A stretch of DNA of 64,000 nt from NCBI RefSeq assembly GCF_900116605.1, contig NZ_FPBC01000010.1:1-64000 (forward strand), given 5' to 3'. The number at the start of each line of letters is the position of its first letter. Position 1 is the first letter of the stretch. A program made the translations under genes and the position numbers. The DNA is from Pseudomonas marincola (GTDB lineage Bacteria; Pseudomonadota; Gammaproteobacteria; Pseudomonadales; Pseudomonadaceae). A model generated the notes under the pieces. That model was not told the DNA's origin. It saw only the letters and a list, made by a program, of their open reading frames with translations, and did not search any database. Below are positions 18,922 through 26,471 of this stretch, piece by piece.

Positions 18922-20189
18922 AACGCGTTCCGCCAGGCAGCTTGCAGTTTGTGTCCGGCCGGGTTGTGCGCTTCGCGGTTGAACCGGCCGCTCGCACGAT
19001 CCAGGCTGAACAGGGTGTTGGTCACGTAGACATCGTCCCGCACGCCAACCACTTCAACCACTTCGCTGATGCAGCGGCGGCCATTGGGCAGACGGGTAAG
19101 CTGGATAACCACATCGAGCGCGGCGCAGATCATCTGGCGTAATGTGCGCTCGGCAATCTGCCGGCCCGACAAACCCACCAGCGTCTCCAACCGCAACAGC
19201 GCATCCTGCGCGCTGTTGGCGTGCACCGTGCTCATCGAACCGTCGTGACCGGTGTTCATCGCCTGCAGCACATCGATCACTTCGGCGCCGCGAATCTCAC
19301 CGAGAATAATCCGGTCGGGGCGCATCCTTAGGGCGTTACGGATCAACGCACAGGACGGCACTTCACCGTGCCCTTCGGCATTCGGCGGGCGGGTTTCCAG
19401 ACGCACGACGTGCGGGTGGTTGAGTTGCAATTCCGCAGTATCTTCAATGGTTACCAGACGCTCGTGGCTGTCGATCAGCAAGCTCATGACATTCAACAGC
19501 GTGGTCTTGCCGGTCCCCGTGCCGCCGCTGACCATGATGTTGCAGCGCTGGGCAACGGCCATGTTGATGAACTGCAGGATGCTTTCATCGAGCGTTTGAT
19601 AGGCCAGCAGGTCGGCGCTCTTGAGCACATCCTTATGAAATTTACGCACTGAAATGCACGGGCCATCCAATGCGATTGGCGGAATGATCGCGTTAACCCG
19701 GCTGCCATCGGGCAAGCGCGCATCGACCATTGGCGACGACTCATCGAGCCGCCGTCCCAAGGGCGCGAGAATACGCTGAATCACCCGGTGCACATGCTGG
19801 TCGTCAATAAATCGCAGGTCACTCTGGTACAGCACACCTGCACGCTCGATGAAGATGCGATCCGGCCCGTTAACCAGAATCTCGCTGACCGAGGCATCGT
19901 GCAGCAACACCTCAAGCGGGCCGAACCCGGTCAATTCATCGACCAGTTCTTCGGCCAAGCGCTCGATCTCGTATCGCGAAACCGGCAAGTGATGGCGGTT
20001 GATGTAATCCACCACCTGATCGGTGACGAAGCGCGAAACCGACGGACGCGGGCCTTCAAGAATATTCACTTGCTCATCGTCGATCGAATCAATGATGTAG
20101 CGGTGCAACGTCAGCTTGAGACCGCGGCTGTCCTGTTCGGTATCCGCGGTGTAGCGAACGGCTCCGCCAAACAGCGCCTCGCCGCTCAT
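18918..20189 (-). CDS. tadA: TadA secretion ATPase (CpaF family)
   Basis: 423 residues. A type II/IV secretion ATPase: Walker [13 protein letters not shown], a box with [11 protein letters not shown], Walker B region [35 protein letters not shown] with the His box. It powers both extension and retraction of the Flp pilus. Upstream N-terminal part (about 1-130) holds the family's helical domain with [19 protein letters not shown]. Four-base overlaps on both sides. Confidence 0.95.
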   Translation of the reverse strand: MSGEALFGGAVRYTADTEQDSRGLKLTLHRYIIDSIDDEQVNILEGPRPSVSRFVTDQVVDYINRHHLPVSRYEIERLAEELVDELTGFGPLEVLLHDASVSEILVNGPDRIFIERAGVLYQSDLRFIDDQHVHRVIQRILAPLGRRLDESSPMVDARLPDGSRVNAIIPPIALDGPCISVRKFHKDVLKSADLLAYQTLDESILQFINMAVAQRCNIMVSGGTGTGKTTLLNVMSLLIDSHERLVTIEDTAELQLNHPHVVRLETRPPNAEGHGEVPSCALIRNALRMRPDRIILGEIRGAEVIDVLQAMNTGHDGSMSTVHANSAQDALLRLETLVGLSGRQIAERTLRQMICAALDVVIQLTRLPNGRRCISEVVEVVGVRDDVYVTNTLFSLDRASGRFNREAHNPAGHKLQAAWRNAL

Positions 20190-21376
20190 GCCAGTTCCTC
20201 CTGCTCACGCCGCTCAGCCTGTTTCCAGGGCCAACGCCAGGCCGAACTTTTTTTGCGTCGGTCCGCCAACCGACAGCCCAACTGCTTGAGGCTTTGCGAA
20301 AGACGATCACGCGGGGCAATCTCAAACAGGCTGCGGCCCTGATTACGCGCATTCATGCGCAACTCAGGGTTGAACGGCAGGGTCTCAATCACCGGCAAAC
20401 CGAACGACTTGCCCAGCGTCGGGCTGTCCGGTGCCACGTTGCGCAGAAACCGATCAACCAACAGGCTTGCGTGTGCCAGTTTCATTCCGCTCTCGCGCCA
20501 CTGTTCCAGCAGCTCGATATTGCGCTGGCAACTCGGCACATTCTGGTCGCTGCACCAGAGCAATTGCTCCGCGTGGGTGGCAAACCAGCGCAAGGCTTCG
20601 CTGTCCGGCTGGCCGGCGAGATTAACCACGATGTGCTGAAAATGCTGGCGCAAAGTGCCCATCAGCAGATACAGCTCGGCGGCACTGACTTTTTCGAGCG
20701 TTTGCTCTTGCTCAGTCAGCGAGAGCACACGCAGGCCGCCGCGTGTTTCGCAGAAGGCGCTGTCAATCAGGCTGGAGTCGAGCCTGCGCAAATTGCGCAG
20801 GGCATCACTGAAGTTGAACGATGACTCCAGCGCAAACAGACCGAGGCTCTCGCCATAGGGCAAGCCCAGATCCAGCAACAAGGTGCGCCGGCCATTTTGT
20901 TCAATGGCCAGCGCCAAATGGGCGGCCAGCATGCCGGCGTCGGCATCTTGCTGGCGGCAATAAAGCACGCTGAGTTTGCCCCTGTCAGCACTTGGCTGCA
21001 GATTCGGCATGCGCTTGCTCATATGCCGCACCAGCCCCGTCACTTCACTGGTGCGCGCACCGTAAGCGATAAAGTCGCGGGCACCGGCACGCATGGCGCT
21101 GAGCACCAACTGATTGTCCAGGCCATCTCCCAGCGCAATCACCGCCAGCATCGGTTTGGCCGCCAACACGCCTTCAATCAGCGCGCTCTGGCTCATCAGA
21201 TTGTCGCGGTCGAGACCGACAAAAAGCAGACCGGCGCCGGTCACATCAACCAACGCGAGCAACTCGTCGAGCGCGCCCTGCCCGGCCTGCAACACATGCC
21301 CGAGGCTGCTGAGCGATCCTTGCAACCATTCAAGATCAGCTGAGTTACGGGTGAGGGCAAGAAATGTCTGACTCAT
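20186..21376 (-). CDS. tadZ: TadZ/CpaE-like pilus localisation protein
   Basis: 396 residues from the ATG at 21376. An atypical receiver-like N-terminal domain (about 1-130) precedes a MinD/ParA-like ATPase domain. The usual deviant Walker A is poorly preserved here (LSVLYCRQQDADAGMLAAHLALAIEQNG); the later segment TLLLDLGLPYGESLGLFAL matches the Walker B region of the family. TadZ/CpaE proteins mark the pole or site where the pilus machine assembles. The weak P-loop suggests little or no ATPase turnover. A longer open frame upstream overlaps rcpA and is not used. Confidence 0.88.
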   Translation of the reverse strand: MSQTFLALTRNSADLEWLQGSLSSLGHVLQAGQGALDELLALVDVTGAGLLFVGLDRDNLMSQSALIEGVLAAKPMLAVIALGDGLDNQLVLSAMRAGARDFIAYGARTSEVTGLVRHMSKRMPNLQPSADRGKLSVLYCRQQDADAGMLAAHLALAIEQNGRRTLLLDLGLPYGESLGLFALESSFNFSDALRNLRRLDSSLIDSAFCETRGGLRVLSLTEQEQTLEKVSAAELYLLMGTLRQHFQHIVVNLAGQPDSEALRWFATHAEQLLWCSDQNVPSCQRNIELLEQWRESGMKLAHASLLVDRFLRNVAPDSPTLGKSFGLPVIETLPFNPELRMNARNQGRSLFEIAPRDRLSQSLKQLGCRLADRRKKSSAWRWPWKQAERREQEELA

Positions 21377-21383
21377 GCGAACC

Positions 21384-22631
21384 TCACTGGGACAGACCGG
21401 AACGGCGGTCGAAACGACCGTTTTCGAACAGGTACATCTTGAAAAAATTCGGGTCGTAGTTGCGCAGACCTTCGCCCGGCAACTCTGGCAGGCGCGCATC
21501 GGCGGCCAACGGCTGAACCAGATGCGGGGTGACAATCATCAGCAGCTCACTGTCTTCTCTATCTATCTGCGTCGAGCGGAACAATGCGCCCAACACCGGG
21601 ATGTCACCCAAGCCCGGAAACTTATCCACAGCGGCGCTATTGCGGCTGCTGATCAAGCCGCTGATGACGAAACTTTCACCGTCGGCCAGGGTGATGCTGG
21701 TATCGGTGCGGCGCACATTCAGAGCCGGCACCGCAGTGCCGGCAATTCTGACGCCGGCGTTAAAGTCCAGCTCGCTGACTTCTGGCGCCACCTTGAGATT
21801 GATCCGACTGGAACCTACAACAGTCGGCGTCAGCGTCAGGCGCACGCCGTACTCCTTGTACTCGATGCCAATGTTCTCGCCATTGCCGCTGGGTACCGGA
21901 ATCGGAAACTCGCCACCGGCAAGAAAACTCGCGCTCTGCCCGCTCAGGGCCACCAGGCTGGGCTTGGCCAGGGTGTAGGCGAAACCGCTGTTTTCCAGCG
22001 CGTTGATAATCCCCAACACCTTGCTGCTGCCGCCGCCCCAGACAATATTGAAGCCGCCATTGACCAACGGAATACTCGCGTTGATGCCGCCGACCTGTCC
22101 CGGTGAAACATTGATCCCGCCCGTGGTGCCCGGCGCGCCAAACAGGAAGTTGTTGGAGCCGGTGCCGAATATCGAGGTGCTCGCTTGCTTCATCTTGCCG
22201 CGACTGACTTCCACAAAGCGGATATCGGTCTGAACTTGCGCAATGGGTAGCGTGTCGATCAGCGCTGGAGTGGCCTGCCCGAGCGCTCCGGTTGCCAGGC
22301 CCTGGACGTAAACCATGCTGCGCCGTGGCTCGTTGCTGCAGGCTGTCCAGACCATCAAGCTGGTGGTGCCGGCTTTCTTGCCGACAATCAGAAAACCATC
22401 GCGTCCGGTCAAGCTGACATCGGCCACGGCCGGATCACCGACGGCCATGCGCTTGATCGAAACCGGGTACTGCAATTGCTGCTGTGTGCCCTGAGCCACT
22501 TCGAGCACCGCGGGTGCAGGTTGCAATGTCGAGCATGCCGAAGGAGTTGCCGCCATTGCAGTTGAGTTGAGCAAAGCACCTATGACCACAGATCCCACAC
22601 CACCTACGATCCGACTGCTGATACAGACCAT
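21384..22631 (-). CDS. rcpA: RcpA/CpaC outer-membrane secretin of the Tad system
   Basis: 415 residues. A signal peptide (to about AMAATP), a BON/N1-like pilus assembly region (YPVSIKRMAVGDPAVADVSLTGRDGFLIVGKKAGTTSLMVW), then the secretin core with VALSGQSASFLAGGEFPIPVP, YGVRLTLTPTV and the end segment GDIPVLGALFRS followed by ELLMIVTPHLV. It forms the channel for the Flp fibre. Seven bases separate it from tadZ, and 19 from rcpC. Confidence 0.94.
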   Translation of the reverse strand: MVCISSRIVGGVGSVVIGALLNSTAMAATPSACSTLQPAPAVLEVAQGTQQQLQYPVSIKRMAVGDPAVADVSLTGRDGFLIVGKKAGTTSLMVWTACSNEPRRSMVYVQGLATGALGQATPALIDTLPIAQVQTDIRFVEVSRGKMKQASTSIFGTGSNNFLFGAPGTTGGINVSPGQVGGINASIPLVNGGFNIVWGGGSSKVLGIINALENSGFAYTLAKPSLVALSGQSASFLAGGEFPIPVPSGNGENIGIEYKEYGVRLTLTPTVVGSSRINLKVAPEVSELDFNAGVRIAGTAVPALNVRRTDTSITLADGESFVISGLISSRNSAAVDKFPGLGDIPVLGALFRSTQIDREDSELLMIVTPHLVQPLAADARLPELPGEGLRNYDPNFFKMYLFENGRFDRRSGLSQ

Positions 22632-22650
22632 GCTTTAACGTCCTTGTCAG

Positions 22651-23595
22651 TTATGGGGCTTGCCAGGTGCTTTGCACACCACGATAAATTTCTATTTTCG
22701 GCGAGGTTGCCACTGCACGCGGGCGTGGCTTTGCGGCCACGCCCGGTTGCGGCGCTACCTGACTTGCGAGTTTGTCCAGCGGGATCAGGCTGCGGGTTTG
22801 CTCATTCAGCGCGACCAGCGTGGTTTCGCCATCCAGATAACGCTTCTGCAATTGCTCATCGGCGCTGCGCACCGCCAGACGCAAAGTGCCTGCCTGGCTC
22901 GCCAGCAGCAGGCGCGTGACCAGTTGCTCAGGCACTGCCAGCACAGCCGTACGCGCGGGTTTCTCGCGAGTCTTTTTATCGTCGTCGGTTTTGCTTTGAG
23001 TCGCGTGGCCTTCGTTGCTCGGGCCGAGGGTTTTGCCCATGCTCAACAAACGCACGGCGGGCAGCGCAACCTGAGCGGTACGCAAGCGTTGGTCGCCGTC
23101 TTCCTGCATGAACAGCAACACATCAACGAAGTCGCCTGGACGCAGATAACCGCCGCCGCCAACTACCTCGTCGACCGGCACCGCAACGGCGCGTTCATTG
23201 GGACGAATCATTTGCGCCAGCGGGCCACCGGCTTCAAAACTGGCCTGATCCAGCCAATCACCTGGCGGAATTGGATTCCAGGCCTTGCGACCAACGACTT
23301 CTTCGATGCTGGAAAAGCTACCGGCCGGCGCAACTTGCAGCTGCTCAATCGCCAGATCTTCGGCAACCACCGGCACAAACGGTGAGATTTCACGCACGGC
23401 CACAACCACCGGCGAACGTTTAACGTCGTCCGCGAGTTTGCTGACGCGCTGCGTGACTGGCGACACTGCAGGCGCGCTGTTTGCGGCAACGCTCTCGGTG
23501 GCAGGTGGCGAACTCATTACCACCCCCCAATACCCCGCAGCAACAGCGCCCAGCAACATCACTGCAGCCAATGCCATGGTTACCCGGCTATCCAT
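22651..23595 (-). CDS. rcpC: RcpC/CpaB Flp pilus assembly protein
   Basis: 314 residues. An N-terminal membrane anchor (MALAAVMLLGAVAAGYWGVVM) precedes an SAF-like domain (VVAVREISPFVPVVAEDLAIEQLQV, IPPGDWLDQASF) and the RcpC/CpaB domain with RAVAVPVDEVVGGGGYLRPGDFVDVLLFM. SAF domains may bind peptidoglycan-related glycans, and the protein is thought to gate or stabilise the RcpA channel. First gene of the minus-strand rcpC-A-tadZABCD-DUF3613-tadG operon, so its promoter must lie in 23596-23929. Confidence 0.93.
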   Translation of the reverse strand: MDSRVTMALAAVMLLGAVAAGYWGVVMSSPPATESVAANSAPAVSPVTQRVSKLADDVKRSPVVVAVREISPFVPVVAEDLAIEQLQVAPAGSFSSIEEVVGRKAWNPIPPGDWLDQASFEAGGPLAQMIRPNERAVAVPVDEVVGGGGYLRPGDFVDVLLFMQEDGDQRLRTAQVALPAVRLLSMGKTLGPSNEGHATQSKTDDDKKTREKPARTAVLAVPEQLVTRLLLASQAGTLRLAVRSADEQLQKRYLDGETTLVALNEQTRSLIPLDKLASQVAPQPGVAAKPRPRAVATSPKIEIYRGVQSTWQAP

Positions 23596-23929
23596 TTCGG
23601 CCTACTCCCTTGCCCTGAAACTCAGAGCAGCCAGCCTCGATAGGCGGCGGCTCTACAACGAATCACTGGCGCTGCCGGAAGGTCAGTTGCACAAGCCTTC
23701 GCAGCTAACCAACGTGCATCGCCAATACCTGACTGGCTCAGCATTACAACGGTCTTGCTGCATTGTTAACTTGAACAAAAGCGAATCGCCACTAGGCACT
23801 TACAACTATTTCCAAACGACTATATACAAAGTAATAGTCATTGCTGATTAGTCATATTTAATGATTGAAGCGTTGAACTTTCTGATCAAACCTGAGATCG
23901 CCAACACATCCTCACGCAAGGAGATTGCG
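23596..23929. promoter_or_regulatory. Divergent control region between rcpC and flp
   Basis: This 334-base gap contains no supported gene and must carry the promoters of both flp and the rcpC-tadG operon. It is markedly AT-rich near 23800-23880. A direct repeat TAGTCAT occurs at 23835-23841 and 23849-23855, 14 bases apart; TAGTCA also occurs just before pprB (about 13143). These are candidate activator sites for PprB or another regulator, which is inference only. Confidence 0.5.
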
Positions 23930-24127
23930 ATGTCCCTTAATGATGCAATGCTGAAAGTTTATATATTCCTGAAAAACAATGAAGGCGCCTCGGGGATCGA
24001 GTACGCAATCATTGCGGCAATGGTTGCTGTTGTTTTAGCTGTGTTCATACCGGACATCAGCTCGAGCATCACTTCAATATTCACGTCAATAAAAAATGAG
24101 CTATCGTCTGCGGCCAACCCCGCATAA
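23930..24127 (+). CDS. flp: Flp-type major pilin
   Basis: 65 residues from the ATG at 23930 with AAGGAG seven bases upstream. The prepilin motif is NNEGASGIEYAIIAAMVAVV: cleavage after Gly19 leaves Ala20 as the first mature residue, with the hallmark Glu at mature position 5 and Tyr at 6, followed by the hydrophobic assembly helix. It is the subunit of the Tad pilus, matured by FppA. Transcribed away from the rcp-tad operon. Confidence 0.95.
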   Translation: MSLNDAMLKVYIFLKNNEGASGIEYAIIAAMVAVVLAVFIPDISSSITSIFTSIKNELSSAANPA

Positions 24128-24188
24128 GTAAATACACTTAAAAATTAACACCACTTGCATTCATTAGTTTAAGAACTAAGGAATCAAT

Positions 24189-24599
24189 ATGTCCTCGAAG
24201 TTAGCAACCCGCCAGACGATTCTTCTGGTCGACGATGAACAGGACATTCTTCTTGAATTGGCCGAGATGCTCGAGCTCGAAGGGTATCGCTGTATCCTGG
24301 CCAATTCGGTTGCTCAAGCCTTTGAGCAACTCAGCCAGCATCCTGATATTGCGCTGATCATCACGGATCTGCGTATGCCCGAAGAAAGCGGGCTGCGCTT
24401 GATTCAGCAGCTGCGCGCTCGCAGCAGCCGCAAACAACTCCCGGTGATTGTGGCGTCAGGCCACGCCGACATGAATGACGTGATCGACACCATGCGCCTG
24501 CAAGCAGTCGATTTCTTCATCAAGCCGATTTACCACGAGCGCCTGCTCGAAAGCATCGAGCGCCTGTTCCCCTCCACGCTCTTGCACCTGGCCAAGTAA
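24189..24599 (+). CDS. Stand-alone receiver-domain protein
   Basis: 136 residues, essentially one receiver domain: ILLVDDEQDILLELAEML, phospho-acceptor Asp in ALIITDLRMPEESGLRL, Thr/Ser position in VIVASGHADM and Lys in FFIKPI. No output domain follows. It starts 61 bases after flp and is probably co-transcribed with it. The receiver resembles that of the PprB-like protein in layout, so it could compete for PprA phosphate or act as a phosphate sink. I do not recall this gene in the P. aeruginosa tad locus, so it may be lineage-specific. Confidence 0.88.
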   Translation: MSSKLATRQTILLVDDEQDILLELAEMLELEGYRCILANSVAQAFEQLSQHPDIALIITDLRMPEESGLRLIQQLRARSSRKQLPVIVASGHADMNDVIDTMRLQAVDFFIKPIYHERLLESIERLFPSTLLHLAK

Positions 24600-24665
24600 G
24601 CCCCCCCCCACAACGCCTGTTGCGCCGCAGAAACAGCCCACTCCCGCAATTGATCAACCTGTTTG

Positions 24666-24692
24666 AGCACCGTGCAATTGCTGCACGGTGCT
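24666..24692. terminator. Bidirectional hairpin between the receiver gene and tpsB
   Basis: AGCACCGTGCA and TGCACGGTGCT form an 11-base-pair perfect stem around a five-base loop, centred between two convergent genes. There is no T-run on either side, so termination efficiency is uncertain. A run of nine C residues at 24601-24609 lies just before it. Confidence 0.6.
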
Positions 24693-24701
24693 GATCTGGC
24701 C

Positions 24702-26381
24702 TTACAGCTGGTAGCTGAAACTGAGGTTGATGCGCGGGTCGCGGCTGCGGCTGTCGAGGGCGATATCAGACATTGGCTTGGCCACTTCCAGCGAGACGTT
24801 GTAGTAACGCGCATCACCGAAACGCAGGCCCAATGCCGCCGAGGACAACTTAGACTCAGGCAACTGCGAGGCATTGAAACGCGTACGCGCCGCGTCAATT
24901 ACGGCGTAGGGTTGCATCAACCGCAGCCAGTTACTGTCTCGCGTGAAGCTGTAGTTGAGCTCGTAGGACGCGCCCCAGCCTTTATCGCCCGATGCCTGAT
25001 CGCCTGGGTAGCCACGGGCAAAGTTCTGGCCGCCAAACACCGCTTGCTCGGCATCCGGCAGCGAGTCATCACTCCAGTACAGCGCCGCCGAGACAACGCC
25101 CTGCAGCGCCACCGTGTACTTGTCACTCTGCACCCCGGAAACGCGCAGGCGGAAGAAGTCCAGGTCGATTAACGGGTTGTCCGTTTCTGCGCCCCAGCTG
25201 TCGATGCCCTGATACAGGCCGCCGCTGAGAATGCGCAATTGCGACTCGTCAGCCTGACGCCAGTCCGCCTCAAGTGCCAATGCACGCATCTCGGTGTTGC
25301 TCTCAAAACTCAGCGGATAACCGACAACGTCGAACTCAGTTTTGTCGTCCACCGCATAAACCCGCGCGGTAGTGCCCAGCCAATGATTGGGCGAGGCGAT
25401 CCATGGATGGCTCAAGCCAACGGATACCCGCTGATTGTCACGTTTGTTGCGCAGCTCAATGCCATTGCCCAGATTAATCCGCTCGCTTGGCTCACTCGAA
25501 TAGGTCGAGCCAAACAAGCTCAACTGCGTGCCTTCAGTACCAATGAACTGCGAGTAATCGAGCCTGTAGTAACGCTCGTCATCTTCGCCCGGCGGGAACA
25601 GCGCGCTCAGGGTGACCTGCTCAGCGAAGGAAGTCTGTGAATTACTGCTGGCAGACACTACCGCTTGCAGCTCATCGCGGCTGCTATCACTCAAGTTGAG
25701 GCTGCTGGTGAAGGGCTTGCGCGATGCGCTGGCGATCAGGTGACTGGCGCCGTCGGTGGTGCCTGGCGGCGGGACCTGAGCTTGCAGGGTTACGCCCGGA
25801 ATCATGCTCATGAGTGTGGTGTAACGCTCGAATGTTTTGCGCGTGAGTGGGCGTTCGGCTTCGATTTTGGCCATCAACTGCTCAACGTAGCTTGCGACCG
25901 AACCCAGGTCGCCGCGCAACTCGCTGTCTTTAACGTAACCCTCAACCAGCACGACGCGAATCTGGCCCTGAGTAAAGTCCTGCGGCGGCAAGTAGGCGTA
26001 CGAGAGCAGATAACCATCAGCCTGATAACGCTGGGTGATCTTGCGGGTGGCCTTGATAAGGTCTGCCAATTTTACGCTGCGCCCAATCAAAGGCTGATAG
26101 ACCGCCGCCAGCTCCTCCAGCGAGTAAACCGTACCGCCCTCGATCCCGATGCCGCGCACCTCCACCGGAGTACTCATCAGCAAGGCTTGCTGCGGTGAGT
26201 CCGCCGCCGGCTCAGGCAACTTCATGTCGACCGAAGACGGGCGATAGGCGTCGGCCGGCAAGTTGGGCAGCGGCAGATTCTGCTGATTGTCATTGCTATT
26301 AAGAAATCCGGGCAATTGCTGCGCCATAACGCTTTGAGCGCAAACCAACCCCAGTGCAGACATAACGACTAAAGCGCGCAT
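24702..26381 (-). CDS. TpsB/ShlB/FhaC-family outer-membrane transporter
   Basis: 559 residues from the ATG at 26381, with AGGGAG upstream and a signal peptide (MRALVVMSALGLVCAQSVMA). A POTRA_2-type region follows: IGIEGGTVYSLEELAAVYQPLIGRSV and ITQRYQADGYLLSYAYLPPQDFTQGQIRVVLVEGYV. The C-terminal half is the ShlB beta-barrel ending in a terminal aromatic-containing strand (DPRINLSFSYQL). These proteins secrete a large TpsA exoprotein across the outer membrane. No TpsA gene is adjacent; the neighbour upstream is a collagen-like lipoprotein, which may be the substrate or partner. Confidence 0.9.
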   Translation of the reverse strand: MRALVVMSALGLVCAQSVMAQQLPGFLNSNDNQQNLPLPNLPADAYRPSSVDMKLPEPAADSPQQALLMSTPVEVRGIGIEGGTVYSLEELAAVYQPLIGRSVKLADLIKATRKITQRYQADGYLLSYAYLPPQDFTQGQIRVVLVEGYVKDSELRGDLGSVASYVEQLMAKIEAERPLTRKTFERYTTLMSMIPGVTLQAQVPPPGTTDGASHLIASASRKPFTSSLNLSDSSRDELQAVVSASSNSQTSFAEQVTLSALFPPGEDDERYYRLDYSQFIGTEGTQLSLFGSTYSSEPSERINLGNGIELRNKRDNQRVSVGLSHPWIASPNHWLGTTARVYAVDDKTEFDVVGYPLSFESNTEMRALALEADWRQADESQLRILSGGLYQGIDSWGAETDNPLIDLDFFRLRVSGVQSDKYTVALQGVVSAALYWSDDSLPDAEQAVFGGQNFARGYPGDQASGDKGWGASYELNYSFTRDSNWLRLMQPYAVIDAARTRFNASQLPESKLSSAALGLRFGDARYYNVSLEVAKPMSDIALDSRSRDPRINLSFSYQL

Positions 26382-26420
26382 AGGACACTCCCTGACCAAA
26401 CTGCTGACACGTTTTTATGC

Positions 26421-26458
26421 AAAAAAAAGCGCGCCGGGTCAGCATGAAGCCCGGCGCG
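26421..26458 (-). terminator. Rho-independent terminator after the collagen-like lipoprotein gene
   Basis: On the minus strand CGCGCCGGG and CCCGGCGCG form a nine-base-pair GC stem around an 11-base loop, followed by eight T residues. It lies 14 bases after the lipoprotein stop and before tpsB, so the lipoprotein mRNA can end here and tpsB would be expressed by readthrough or its own promoter. Confidence 0.88.
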
Positions 26459-26471
26459 AAAGGGAACACCA

